Origin: an uncultured Arenicella sp.
GTDB taxonomy: Bacteria; Pseudomonadota; Gammaproteobacteria; Arenicellales; Arenicellaceae
DNA length: 64,000 nt
Direction of reading: 5' to 3'
Assembly (NCBI GenBank): GCA_947499305.1
Contig: CANMNN010000011.1
Location: 1-64,000, forward strand
The notes under the pieces are model-generated. The model searched no databases, was not told the origin of the DNA, and saw only the letters and a program-made list of their open reading frames with translations. Shown piece after piece: positions 1 through 7,301 of the stretch; the stretch's first letter is position 1; the number at the start of each line of letters is the position of its first letter. A program made the position numbers and the translations under genes.

Positions 1-13
1 GTTTGGACTTCAT
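1..13 (-). CDS. possible gene start cut by left edge
   Basis: An ATG on the minus strand at 13-11 is preceded by AGAGG (24-20) at good spacing for a ribosome-binding site. Only four codons are visible before the window ends. It lies just beyond the broken end of the integrase gene, so an unrelated gene may have replaced the integrase C-terminus. The call rests only on the start context. Confidence 0.25.
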
Positions 14-47
14 AAACACCTCTAATAGAGTTAGATTTTAACGCTAT

Positions 48-729
48 TTAGTGTCTAGCAAACTCTGGGAAGTCCACTGCAATGTTGTCAGAAATATAGA
101 CACTTCCCAAACCTCTTCGCAAGTCAGCCTGATGTTGCATGTAAGTGTTATTGATCTGCAGTTCGAGAGCCTTCGTTAGGCTCTTTGGCAGTACAGTGAC
201 TCGGCTTTTACCTCCTTTGCCGTTTTCTACAATTAAGCGTTTATTGTCAAAGTCGATATCTTTGATTCTGAGTGAAACGACTTCATTGACTCTCAAGCCT
301 CCTCCATACATGAGATTAGTCATCAACTTCCATGGTGAGGACATGGTGTCAATAACAGCAAGAGCTTCGAAGTGCGAGAAGACAACAGGCACCTTATGTT
401 TTTTTAGCCGGAGTTATGTTTAAAGTACCTAGAGGTAGCTCTAAAAACTGGTTAAACAGAAATGCGATTGCGTTTAGCGCAGCTTTCTGGGTATTAGTTG
501 TAACATGGCAGTCTACGGCCAAATGATGTAAAAATTGCTCGACATGAGCGCTTTTCATTTCTTCGGGATGCTTCATTCGATGAAACTTAATAAACCGCTT
601 TACCCAATTGACATAAGACTTTTCTGTGGACCAAGATAGTTGGCGTTTCCGAATAAAAGCTCTTAGGCGATGGATAAACTTATTGGGCGAAATAGGTATA
701 GGGATCCTATTTTCAGGTATCTTTGCCAT
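48..729 (-). pseudogene. intI: integron integrase IntI, frameshifted and C-terminally truncated
   Basis: Tyrosine recombinase of the integron-integrase type, which would join attI and attC sites. The N-terminal core-binding part (start 729) reads 111 residues and stops at 394. The next frame continues the same protein from about 392 with the catalytic-arginine region (GGGLRVNEVVSLRIKDIDF). Removing one base from the seven-base T run at 399-405 restores AKKHKVPVVFSHFEAL, as expected for this family, so a +1 homopolymer frameshift is present. The protein then ends (FPEFARH, stop 48-50) before box II, lacking the HxLRH and GH motifs and the tyrosine nucleophile. It is therefore inactive in cis. 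It sits divergently next to the cassette array, the normal integron layout. The frameshift could be a sequencing error; the C-terminal loss could not be explained that way. Confidence 0.88.
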
Positions 730-772
730 GATTCCTTCTTGAATCAGATGTTTTTATCTTTACGATGCTATC

Positions 773-795
773 ATATGCGCATTTAGTGCGCATAT
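773..795. promoter_or_regulatory. perfect 8-bp inverted repeat upstream of intI
   Basis: ATATGCGC (773-780) and GCGCATAT (788-795) are perfect inverted repeats around a 7-bp spacer, 44 bp upstream of the integrase start. Position and symmetry suit an operator for intI. It does not resemble a LexA box (CTGT-N8-ACAG), so SOS control is not evident. Confidence 0.45.
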
Positions 796-835
796 TTAAA
801 ATAAGTCTACAAATTCAAACTATTGTGCGAGACTT

Positions 836-865
836 TTGTTAAGAGTTCGTGGTTTAGCCTATTAT
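836..865 (+). promoter_or_regulatory. candidate cassette promoter Pc
   Basis: TTGTTA (836-841) and TATTAT (860-865) are separated by 18 bp and point into the cassette array. The site lies between intI and the first cassette, where Pc is found in integrons. Most cassettes lack promoters of their own, so this would serve the leading ones. The call is based on a sequence match only. Confidence 0.45.
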
Positions 866-899
866 TAAAACGCCCATCATTTGTTGCTAACGGAAAGTT

Positions 900-967
900 A
901 TAATGAATACAAAAATACTTGGACAAAAAATATCCCGACACTTTGTGGGGTAATAAAGCTGTTATAC
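900..967 (+). other. putative attI recombination site
   Basis: The segment between intI and the first cassette ends with TAATAAAGCTGTTATAC. Its last bases (961-967, GTTATAC) approximate the GTTRRRY core at which cassettes insert, and the AAAG before it resembles other attI sites. The left limit is approximate. The crossover point would be between 961 and 962. Confidence 0.5.
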
Positions 968-984
968 GTATTGAGTTTGGCTAA

Positions 985-1425
985 ATGAACGTAACAATTC
1001 TTTCCACAAGGTTTCCTGCAATTGTGCTTTCTAATATTGGAAAAACCACGGTTAAAGCCATTCTAGAAAGTCAGGGTATTAATATCGATTATGAGAAAGA
1101 TGTTATTACTTTAAACCAGACAACTCTAAGTAACACGGGCCTTGAATTAGAGGTAGACCAAGACTGTAGAATAACTATTAGTCGATGCACTAGAGCTGAA
1201 GCGCCAACACCGAAAGTAAAAAGCGCGATCAAATTTTTAAAAAATCAAGGATATACCCAGAGACCGGGTAAAGGTGATCATTTAGTTTTTAATTACCCGA
1301 ATAGTAAACCGATAGTTATTAATCCAGACAAGAGAGACAAAAAACATATTGATCTCGGATCAGCCAAGAAAATGGCAGAGGTTTTTGGTGAAAGCCTTCA
1401 TACGCTTTATGAAAAAATCAAATAA
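985..1425 (+). CDS. cassette 1: protein with C-terminal HicA-like domain
   Basis: 146-residue protein of the first, best-expressed cassette position. Residues about 75-146 resemble the HicA/YcfA mRNA-interferase fold: an opening helix (VKSAIKFLKNQGY), then RPGKGDHLVF, where the histidine matches the HicA catalytic His, then a strand (KPIVINP) and a lysine-rich segment (KKHIDLGSAKKMAEVFG). The first 75 residues are not recognised. HicA toxins are normally about 60-80 residues and paired with HicB; no hicB is visible here. It could be a stand-alone RNA-binding or toxin protein whose N-terminal half acts as its own inhibitor, which is inference. The stop lies 7 bp before attC1. No strong Shine-Dalgarno is visible. 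Confidence 0.72.
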   Translation: MNVTILSTRFPAIVLSNIGKTTVKAILESQGINIDYEKDVITLNQTTLSNTGLELEVDQDCRITISRCTRAEAPTPKVKSAIKFLKNQGYTQRPGKGDHLVFNYPNSKPIVINPDKRDKKHIDLGSAKKMAEVFGESLHTLYEKIK

Positions 1426-1431
1426 AAAAAC

Positions 1432-1506
1432 GTATAACAAGCACCAAAACTTACGCCTTCGGCTTGGACGCGCAAACAACGCGCGCCCGTTTGGTGGGCG
1501 TTAGTG
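1432..1506 (+). repeat. attC site 1
   Basis: Begins at GTATAACAAG and ends at GGGCGTTAGTG, with crossover in G1500/TTAGTG. The centre carries the imperfect palindrome GGACGCGC...GCGCGCCCG. It closes cassette 1. Confidence 0.85.
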
Positions 1507-1508
1507 AT

Positions 1509-1877
1509 ATGGAAGCATCGAGTTTTGCGATACATCTAGAAAAATCAATACCCAAGTTTAAAGAGCTGTGGGCTATTGAAGACATCTATCGAGAAGAAAA
1601 TCGGTCTTTTTCACCTCATTCTTTAGTCGCGTTTCTACGTGATTTTATATTATTTGAATATCCTCAAATAAAATCAGAAGAACTAGTTCAAATCGCAAAA
1701 TCAATTGAGCAAGTATTTATCGAAGACCCAGATTTTCATTGGTAAGATGGCCCAACATTGAAAGATGCATTAATAACCAATTTCTTATCAATAGCTCCAG
1801 AGCCCGCCGTTGGCGGGCTATCAATCAAAGAATATCTAGGGCCTATATCTCAATCCTTATGGGATCGTTGCCCATGA
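1509..1877 (+). pseudogene. cassette 2: hypothetical protein interrupted by in-frame TAA
   Basis: The reading frame opens at ATG 1509, two bases after attC1, and runs 78 codons to TAA at 1743-1745 (ending PDFHW). The same frame then continues without interruption for 43 codons (DGPTLKDALITNFL to SLWDRCP) and stops at TGA 1875-1877, just before attC2. The continuation fits the cassette length exactly, so the original product was about 122 residues with one residue changed to a stop. The layout resembles small DUF7674-type proteins (N-terminal helices, then a C-terminal segment ending near W-D-R), though that match is uncertain. It is either an inactivated gene or one expressed as a 78-residue form. 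Confidence 0.7.
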
Positions 1878-1884
1878 GAAAAAT

Positions 1885-1962
1885 CACTAACAAGTTCAAA
1901 AACGAAAGCGCCGCAAGCGGCACGGACGCGCTACTCGCGCGCCCGTTTTAAAGGCGTTAGAT
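1885..1962 (+). repeat. attC site 2
   Basis: Starts in CACTAACAAGTTC and ends TTTTAAAGGCGTTAGAT, with crossover after G1956. Central palindromic arms are GCCGCAAGCGGC and CGCGCTACTCGCGCG. Confidence 0.88.
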
Positions 1963-1972
1963 TTACTTAGAT

Positions 1973-2347
1973 ATGAGTGCTACTAAGAGAGTTGAGTCTT
2001 TTCTTATTCGAGAACGAATCAGAGCTTTTCTGTCTCTATTTGTAGTTTTTCTTTGCTTTGCAGTATTCTTCTTGGTTGCGAATTTAAACAAACCAAGCAC
2101 TCTTTTAGAGAACCAGATTGGAGTTGTGTATTTGGCTTTTAACAGAGTAACGCCTGCGAGTGGCTCGAGTGGCGATTCTCAAACGGCGAATCAAATAATT
2201 GTGGAAATGAGAAATGACCAAAAAATTACCGTGACTTCTCCTTCAACAACTAAATTGCCAAGAAAGGGCGATCAAGTTATTGTTAAAAAATACAAGAATA
2301 GGTTTTTCGGTTTTTCTTACAGATACGCTGGGAAAAATGAAATCTAA
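1973..2347 (+). CDS. cassette 3: single-pass membrane protein, unknown function
   Basis: 124 residues. After a basic N-terminus (KRVESFLIRERIRAF) comes one hydrophobic helix at about 20-38 (LSLFVVFLCFAVFFLVANL), then a soluble beta-rich region (IIVEMRNDQKITVTSP, KGDQVIVKKY), giving a predicted inner-membrane protein with an external OB- or SH3-like small domain. The last codons and stop (2345-2347) lie inside the first core of attC3, common in compact cassettes. No homologue is recognised. Confidence 0.75.
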   Translation: MSATKRVESFLIRERIRAFLSLFVVFLCFAVFFLVANLNKPSTLLENQIGVVYLAFNRVTPASGSSGDSQTANQIIVEMRNDQKITVTSPSTTKLPRKGDQVIVKKYKNRFFGFSYRYAGKNEI

Positions 2348-2425
2348 CAAGTTCAAAAACGAATATGCCAGCAAGCTGGCTCGGACGCCGCATAAGACGC
2401 GGCGCCCGTTTTAAAGGCGTTATGT
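2342..2425 (+). repeat. attC site 3
   Basis: Opens with ATCTAAC, a perfect RYYYAAC core, and closes with AAAGGCGTTATGT (crossover after G2419). Internal arms are GCCAGCAAGCTGGC and GACGCCGC...GCGGCGCCCG. Confidence 0.9.
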
Positions 2426-2431
2426 GTATCA

Positions 2432-2740
2432 ATGAAACCTGAAATTCGAAACGAACTTGAGAGTATGCGATCAAAGTATGAAACTTGTTCGTATAAAGAA
2501 GTTCAGTTTGAAGATTGGATAATTTTAGATTCAATAAAAATCGAAGGTAAAAAGTATTGGCCAGCTATATGGTCACATCAAAGGCCTGATGATAGCTGGC
2601 TTGTTACTGTCCAGTTAACAAGATGGTTATTTTTTAAAATCTTTGGAACAACAGATTGTATAGGTATTCTTTTTCATCCATCTGGAGAAAAAGAACTAGT
2701 AGATGAAAACTTCCTTATGAATGAAGTGGGGCACCCGTGA
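2432..2740 (+). CDS. cassette 4: hypothetical protein
   Basis: 102 residues, starting 7 bp after attC3 and stopping 4 bp before attC4. The protein is soluble and rich in aromatic residues (EDWIILDSIKIEGKKYWPAIW, TRWLFFKIFG), with no signal peptide or transmembrane helix. The family is not recognised. Its A+T content is high, as in the other cassettes. Confidence 0.7.
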   Translation: MKPEIRNELESMRSKYETCSYKEVQFEDWIILDSIKIEGKKYWPAIWSHQRPDDSWLVTVQLTRWLFFKIFGTTDCIGILFHPSGEKELVDENFLMNEVGHP

Positions 2741-2744
2741 AAAC

Positions 2745-2825
2745 ACATAACAAGGCAAAACACTTTTCCCTCACTGTGTTCGTTCGGACGCGCGAAAACG
2801 CGCGCCCGTGTTCTGGGCGTTATAT
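2745..2825 (+). repeat. attC site 4
   Basis: Starts ACATAACAAGG and ends CTGGGCGTTATAT (crossover after G2819). The central palindrome is GGACGCGCGAAAACGCGCGCCCG. Confidence 0.88.
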
Positions 2826-2846
2826 TTACCTGAACGAGGAGACCAC

Positions 2847-3194
2847 TTGAATACTGATCCATATAGCTCACCGAAGAGCGATTTAACAAACGTTTTTGAG
2901 GGCAAAGCTAACTTGCGGCTTAAATTGAAAACATTATTTAGAATTTTGTTCGTTGGATACGCCTTTGGATTAGGGCCTATTTTAATGATGTTTGGTGTCT
3001 ATGCATTTTTCACAGGAGGTGAAAGCCTGGTGAGTATGAATGGAGAAAAACTCACTGGAACGTCTGGCTTAATAGGTACTATCGTAGCCATTCCGATAAT
3101 GTCCGGAATATTCGCATCAATAAATTGGTGTATCTGTGCAACGGGATTGTGGGTTTATGGTCTATGGAGGCCGGTAAAACTTGAATTTAAGTAA
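2847..3194 (+). CDS. cassette 5: small two-helix membrane protein
   Basis: Start chosen at TTG 2847 because CGAGGAGA (2834-2841) gives a good ribosome-binding site; the open frame further upstream lies inside attC4. The product is 115 residues and begins NTDPYSSPKSDL, an N-terminus seen in many small bacterial membrane proteins. Hydrophobic segments lie at about 35-57 (ILFVGYAFGLGPILMMFG) and 75-105 (GLIGTIVAIPIMSGIFA). Function unknown. Confidence 0.68.
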   Translation: MNTDPYSSPKSDLTNVFEGKANLRLKLKTLFRILFVGYAFGLGPILMMFGVYAFFTGGESLVSMNGEKLTGTSGLIGTIVAIPIMSGIFASINWCICATGLWVYGLWRPVKLEFK

Positions 3195-3196
3195 AA

Positions 3197-3278
3197 ATAT
3201 AACAAGTTCAAAAACTACCATGCGCTGTGCGCACTCGGACGGCGGGAAGACCCGCCGCCCGTTTTAAAGGCGTTATGA
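3197..3278 (+). repeat. attC site 5
   Basis: Starts ATATAACAAGTTC and ends AAAGGCGTTATGA (crossover after G3272). The inner arms CGGACGGCGGG and CCCGCCGCCCG pair. Confidence 0.9.
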
Positions 3279-3281
3279 GTA

Positions 3282-3575
3282 TTGAGAATTATCGTGTGTA
3301 GATTTCTTCCGTTACTTATATCTTTCTTCATATCAGGGTGCTCTGTGTTAGTGGCTGACGTTAGAACTATTGAATCAGGCAAATATGAAATTTCCTCTCA
3401 TGGAAATAGGTATGTAAGTAAATCTGTACTTAGAAATAGAATAGAGCGCGAAGCGCGTATAGTTTGTAAAAATAAACCTTATATACTTTCTGGTTCAAAT
3501 GGTGTTTTGAGAAAAGTACCTAATGCTCCTGCAGGTACAACTAAAACATTTATAAACACAGTGGTATGCGAATGA
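3282..3575 (+). CDS. cassette 6: small lipoprotein
   Basis: 97 residues from TTG 3282 (GTG 3294 is an alternative). Hydrophobic segment FLPLLISFFISGC ends in a lipobox (FISGC), so the protein should be lipid-modified and anchored to a membrane facing the periplasm. The mature part has two further cysteines (ARIVCKN and the terminal VVCE) that could form a disulfide. No family recognised. Confidence 0.7.
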   Translation: MRIIVCRFLPLLISFFISGCSVLVADVRTIESGKYEISSHGNRYVSKSVLRNRIEREARIVCKNKPYILSGSNGVLRKVPNAPAGTTKTFINTVVCE

Positions 3576-3578
3576 AAC

Positions 3579-3657
3579 TCATAACAAGTTCAAAAACTGC
3601 CATTCGCTACGCTCACTCGGACGCGCTATTCGCGCGCCCGTTTTAAAGGCGTTATGT
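3579..3657 (+). repeat. attC site 6
   Basis: Starts TCATAACAAGTTC and ends AAAGGCGTTATGT (crossover after G3651). Arms CGGACGCGC and GCGCGCCCG pair. Confidence 0.9.
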
Positions 3658-3669
3658 GTAGGTAGAGTT

Positions 3670-3972
3670 ATGGCTTTCGATATGTCTGCGGGTTCCAAGC
3701 AAGAGAAGATTCATTATAGTGATGAAGATTTTTTTATTGTGATCACGAGAGAGGACGGGTTTCAAAATCTAGAATGGCTTTGGGAAAATTTCTATTCAAG
3801 TCCTAAAATATCTAGCCAAAGAAGTATGGCTATTGTTTCTGAATTAAATAAAGCTAAAGCATCTAAAATGATCAAAGGGCGTAAAGGTTTCATTCAATTT
3901 ATAGAAAGAATCATTCCTTTCTTTCAAGATGCTCACGACCTCAATATCACTATAAACTGTGTTAGTGATTAA
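3670..3972 (+). CDS. cassette 7: hypothetical protein
   Basis: 100-residue soluble protein. It has an acidic N-terminal half (YSDEDFFIVITREDGF), a basic helical stretch (NKAKASKMIKGRKGF) and a C-terminal hydrophobic segment. It is complete within its cassette. It has the size of many toxin or antitoxin proteins, but no motif supports that. Family not recognised. Confidence 0.7.
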   Translation: MAFDMSAGSKQEKIHYSDEDFFIVITREDGFQNLEWLWENFYSSPKISSQRSMAIVSELNKAKASKMIKGRKGFIQFIERIIPFFQDAHDLNITINCVSD

Positions 3973-3988
3973 AAACTTCTATGAACAC

Positions 3989-4078
3989 ACATAACAAGGC
4001 ACCAAAGCAAGGCTCCATTTGCTACGCTCATTCCGCGGGACGCGCAGAAAACGCGCGCCCGTTTTAAAGGCGTTATGT
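3989..4078 (+). repeat. attC site 7
   Basis: Starts ACATAACAAGGC and ends AAAGGCGTTATGT (crossover after G4072). At about 90 bp it is the longest attC in the array. Confidence 0.88.
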
Positions 4079-4096
4079 TTACAAGGAAGTTAAGAT

Positions 4097-4801
4097 ATGA
4101 GTGAGGTGTACAGAGTTACTTCTGCAACTATCGGTAAAACAAAAAATGGTTATACAATTTTTAAACTACAACTAGATAGTTCTATATGGGTAACCAAACT
4201 TGCTCCTATTCGTAGTGTTGATCAAATGCGTGACCCGCTATTTAAAATTTATGAGAAAGGTGATGAATCAATTGATAGTGTTGTTGGGAAATATATTGAT
4301 GTTGTTTTAAATAAATCTGATTATGGAATGGAATTCAGTACTGGATCCTCATACGATATAGTCGGGGATTTTAAAAAATTATTGGATGAGTCTGAAGGAA
4401 AAGCATTTTATACAAATATCCCAATATATAATTTTCTTAAACAAAAAAAATATAAGATAAATATTGATCATTCAATTACCTTAAAACAACCATTTGAACA
4501 CTTAAACATTACTTTAAAAGGTTCAATAACGGTATGTTACCCAAATGAAATGAAAGCGGACGTACTCACATTAGATAACCTTTATGAAATTTATAATCAG
4601 TTTTATGACCAAAAAATTATTGAAACTGGAAATTTAGATCATGATTGCCATTATCAATTAACACCAATTTCAATAATAAAAAATTGCAAGAGATATCATA
4701 AAACAAAGGCTAAAACACTTTCTAATACAGACACAGTTGTATTAGCCTTAGGTGAAACTTTACCCAAGGAGCATTTACAATTTATTTTAGATGAAAAATA
4801 A
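4097..4801 (+). CDS. cassette 8: hypothetical protein, 234 aa
   Basis: The largest cassette product. AAGGAAG (4082-4088) is a strong ribosome-binding site for ATG 4097, so this gene can be translated well wherever it sits. The protein is soluble, lysine-rich and strongly A+T-biased. The N-terminal ~95 residues are beta-rich (EVYRVTSATIGKTKNGYTIF, VVGKYIDVVLNKSDYG), resembling a single-strand-binding/OB-like layout, but no motif confirms this. Function unknown. Confidence 0.75.
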   Translation: MSEVYRVTSATIGKTKNGYTIFKLQLDSSIWVTKLAPIRSVDQMRDPLFKIYEKGDESIDSVVGKYIDVVLNKSDYGMEFSTGSSYDIVGDFKKLLDESEGKAFYTNIPIYNFLKQKKYKINIDHSITLKQPFEHLNITLKGSITVCYPNEMKADVLTLDNLYEIYNQFYDQKIIETGNLDHDCHYQLTPISIIKNCKRYHKTKAKTLSNTDTVVLALGETLPKEHLQFILDEK

Positions 4802-4804
4802 AAA

Positions 4805-4876
4805 ACATAACAAGGTCAAAAACTTACGCCTTCGGCTCGGACGCGGTAAACCGCGCCCGTTTTAAAGGCGTTATAT
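4805..4876 (+). repeat. attC site 8
   Basis: Starts ACATAACAAGGTC and ends AAAGGCGTTATAT (crossover after G4870). At about 72 bp it is the shortest site. Confidence 0.88.
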
Positions 4877-4924
4877 ATATAATTACCATTGCGCTCGAAA
4901 CTATAAATTTACGGCGAGTACTAA

Positions 4925-5488
4925 ATGAAAATAATTAAGTATTTAATCATAGTTTTACTAATTGGCCTTAGCATTGGAGTTCTAGGCTCTCAATTTTCAG
5001 AAAAGAGTAAAGTTAAGTCATTCGTTAATAAGCGTGTGTGCTTATCCGCGCTAAGTCCTCTGATGACAAAGCCGTCTTCTTTAGAAGTTAATGCGATAAA
5101 AGTTTTTGATTCAAATCTCTCTATTCAGGCTGCTCGAACAAGGATAAAAAATAAGTCTTATTCTGAAGATCTCACTGATTCTTTGATGGAAACTTTAGAG
5201 AAAAACTATTCTCAAAATATCCCTATGAAAGAATCATATATTTCAATTGATTATTCATCTGAAGAAAAACTATACGGTGCTAGTAGATCTCAGTTTATTT
5301 GTGTTTTTGTGACTAATACTTTTCAAAACTTTGAACTTCGTTCAATAACCTATAAAAATAAAGACCATACAAATTTAATCAATTTGTATATGTTAAGAGA
5401 TAGACCAGAAAGATTAAGCTCAAGCTTTGAAGTAGATAAAATAAATTTTGTAGATAGTATTGAATATGCTTTTTCGAGTTTCTTTTAA
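4925..5488 (+). CDS. cassette 9: membrane-anchored or secreted hypothetical protein
   Basis: 187 residues with an N-terminal hydrophobic helix (residues 5-22, KYLIIVLLIGLSIGVLGS) and no lipobox, so either an uncleaved anchor or a signal peptide. The remaining soluble part has only two cysteines (RVCLSAL and QFICVFV), possibly disulfide-linked in the periplasm. GGCGAG (4913-4918) is a plausible ribosome-binding site. No family recognised. Confidence 0.72.
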   Translation: MKIIKYLIIVLLIGLSIGVLGSQFSEKSKVKSFVNKRVCLSALSPLMTKPSSLEVNAIKVFDSNLSIQAARTRIKNKSYSEDLTDSLMETLEKNYSQNIPMKESYISIDYSSEEKLYGASRSQFICVFVTNTFQNFELRSITYKNKDHTNLINLYMLRDRPERLSSSFEVDKINFVDSIEYAFSSFF

Positions 5489-5510
5489 TATTTTTGAAAT
5501 ACATAACAAG

Positions 5511-5584
5511 TTCAAAAACGAAAGCGCGCACTGTGTGCGCTCGGACGGCGGGAAGACCCGCCGCCCGTTTTAAAGGCGTTATGT
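5511..5584 (+). repeat. attC site 9
   Basis: Starts ACATAACAAGTTC and ends AAAGGCGTTATGT (crossover after G5578). Its right half is nearly identical to attC5 (CGGACGGCGGGAAGACCCG). Confidence 0.9.
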
Positions 5585-5591
5585 ACAGTAA

Positions 5592-5972
5592 ATGACAAAG
5601 TACTTTTCAATATTGTTCGTACTGTTAGTTGGTTGTCAAACAACCCCAGAACCTACTAGTCCGTTTGATCACTGTGTAATCAAGACTGAGGAATGGGCGC
5701 TGGTTAATCTAGATCAATCCGTTCAAAGTAAACTTCTTGCATCTAGATATGATAAATCTAGTGTGTTGAGCTCTTTCAGTGTTTCTAGTGATCAGAAGAT
5801 CTCTATTTGGTTTGAGAATTCATCCGGTGACCTTAGCTTTTGCATCTATGAAGACCTAGCGGATTCATGTCTGAGTAAATCTCAATCAGTGATTTTTAAG
5901 AAAAAGGGCAACGAATATGAAGTACAAAGAATCCATGATAAATTATGTATGTGGCACAATCTCCGTACATAA
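5592..5972 (+). CDS. cassette 10: small lipoprotein
   Basis: 126 residues. Short signal sequence MTKYFSILFVLLVGC with lipobox LVGC at residue 15, followed by a Thr/Pro linker (QTTPEPTSP). The mature domain has four cysteines (DHCVIK, SFCIYE, DSCLSK, KLCMW), consistent with a periplasmic disulfide-bonded fold. The stop overlaps attC10. Unknown function; second lipoprotein of the array. Confidence 0.75.
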   Translation: MTKYFSILFVLLVGCQTTPEPTSPFDHCVIKTEEWALVNLDQSVQSKLLASRYDKSSVLSSFSVSSDQKISIWFENSSGDLSFCIYEDLADSCLSKSQSVIFKKKGNEYEVQRIHDKLCMWHNLRT

Positions 5973-6041
5973 CAAGAATAAAAACGGTAACGCCTTCGGG
6001 TTGGACGCGTTATTCGCGCGCCCGTTTTATGGGCGTTATAT
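5967..6041 (+). repeat. attC site 10
   Basis: Starts ACATAACAAGAAT and ends TATGGGCGTTATAT (crossover after G6035). It overlaps the end of the cassette 10 gene. Confidence 0.86.
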
Positions 6042-6052
6042 GCATCGGAGCT

Positions 6053-6556
6053 ATGATTGAAATACCTCCACCAGTATTAGATTCATGTAAAGTTTTATTT
6101 TACGCTGACGCTAGGTCAAGCGTTGAATTTACTGACCGCATTAATTTACATATAGGAACTGTAGATGGCGAATTTCAGCGAGTTGGAGAGCAGCCTTTCT
6201 TAGTCATTGCTCAACCTTATTCGAATGCAAATGAATATTTATTGATGTTCTGTGATTTGTCTTGGGAGTCCGTTGGTGTGATTAATTTTACTTCGTTAAA
6301 CGAAGCAAAATTAAAGGCTGAAAAAGGATATAAAGGTATATCTGAAAAATGGAAGAAATCACCTTTTTCCCAAGCTGAAGTTTTGGATTATCTTAGAGAT
6401 GAATATGAAGTTGATCCAAGCTCAGAATGGTGGAAAGATGAATGCTCTTTCTGTGAAGGGGCATCGAACATGGAAATACTTATAAAAGGGACTAAAGCTT
6501 CTATATGTAAACGGTGTATTGAAAATTTTGCTAGTGACATAAATGAAAGCATATAA
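6053..6556 (+). CDS. cassette 11: protein with ClpX-type C4 zinc finger
   Basis: Start taken at ATG 6053 with TCGGAG just upstream; the longer open frame begins inside the previous cassette. The product is 167 residues. The C-terminal part (about 128-162) has CSFCEG, then about 19 residues, then CKRCIENFASDI, the spacing and flanking residues of the ClpX zinc-binding domain (CSFCGK...ICDECI). In ClpX that domain dimerises and binds substrates and adaptors. The N-terminal 125 residues are not recognised. It has no AAA+ domain, so it might act as a ClpX adaptor or decoy, which is inference. Confidence 0.75.
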   Translation: MIEIPPPVLDSCKVLFYADARSSVEFTDRINLHIGTVDGEFQRVGEQPFLVIAQPYSNANEYLLMFCDLSWESVGVINFTSLNEAKLKAEKGYKGISEKWKKSPFSQAEVLDYLRDEYEVDPSSEWWKDECSFCEGASNMEILIKGTKASICKRCIENFASDINESI

Positions 6557-6631
6557 CAAGTTCAAAAACTACCATTCGCTTCGCTCACTCGGACGCGCAG
6601 AAAACGCGCGCCCGTTTTAAAGGCGTTATGT
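6551..6631 (+). repeat. attC site 11 (last of array)
   Basis: Starts ATATAACAAGTTC and ends AAAGGCGTTATGT (crossover after G6625). No further attC follows in the next kilobases, so the contiguous array ends here. Confidence 0.88.
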
Positions 6632-7301
6632 TTGCTCAAGCTAATAGAGCAGTGACGCTTAGTTCTCAGTATTTTTGACTACTCGTTTTGGTAATAGGGT
6701 AGTTTTTTGGCAACGAAATTCCATCATCATTTTCATGACTAATCTTATTAGGAAAGATAAAACTAGAATTAAATTTAGTGGTTTAGTTCATCACGAAACT
6801 AAGGCATGGTCAAATCAACCAATCGAATCCAGAAGAAAAACAGGGTATGAACTCGTATTCAACTTCAATGAACCTGGCCTAAAGAGGAGATCCATTGATT
6901 TGTTTTTAGTTTTGGTGTTCTTGATGTGTAAGTGTTTCAAATAAAAAATCAAACGCTGAATTACCGTACTTAATACTCAGTCAAATAGGTTAGAGTGCTT
7001 TGCCCCAGTTATATGATGAATTCAGTACTTGAATGTACTTCAATAGATATTATCGTTTTGAAGCTAGGTTGTTGGTCGTGGGGATTACAATGCTTCCTTA
7101 TAAATAGTTTAAATCTATGTATTATATTAGTTTTATAGGATTAAGGCTCTTCTGAAATAGACTTAAGTCTGCAATTCAACAGATTTTTGTTTAAAGGTGT
7201 GAATGATTCTTCACATGTGATAGTTTGCTCCAAAGTAAGACAAGGAGCGTTGTCAATTTCACTCCTTAAGCGACGAAAAACAAAATTTTGGGGTTGGATA
7301 G
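6632..7301. other. 670-bp region without a convincing gene
   Basis: A+T-rich DNA between the last attC and the RHS gene. The only open frame (6675-6944) has no good start and contains no recognisable domain. A 10-bp palindrome TCACATGTGA lies at 7211-7220, about 80 bp before the RHS start, and could be an operator. The region presumably holds the RHS promoter, but no -35/-10 pair stands out. Confidence 0.5.

Noticed and set aside
30-50. Additional attC at the left edge (AGCGTTAAAATCTAAC on the minus strand)
   Set aside because: Too short and lacking the palindromic arms; likely chance.
773-795. LexA/SOS box for intI
   Set aside because: The dyad lacks CTGT-N8-ACAG; only the position fits.
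6675-6944. 89-codon open frame after the last attC
   Set aside because: TTG start without a ribosome-binding site, no recognisable domain, and no attC follows it.
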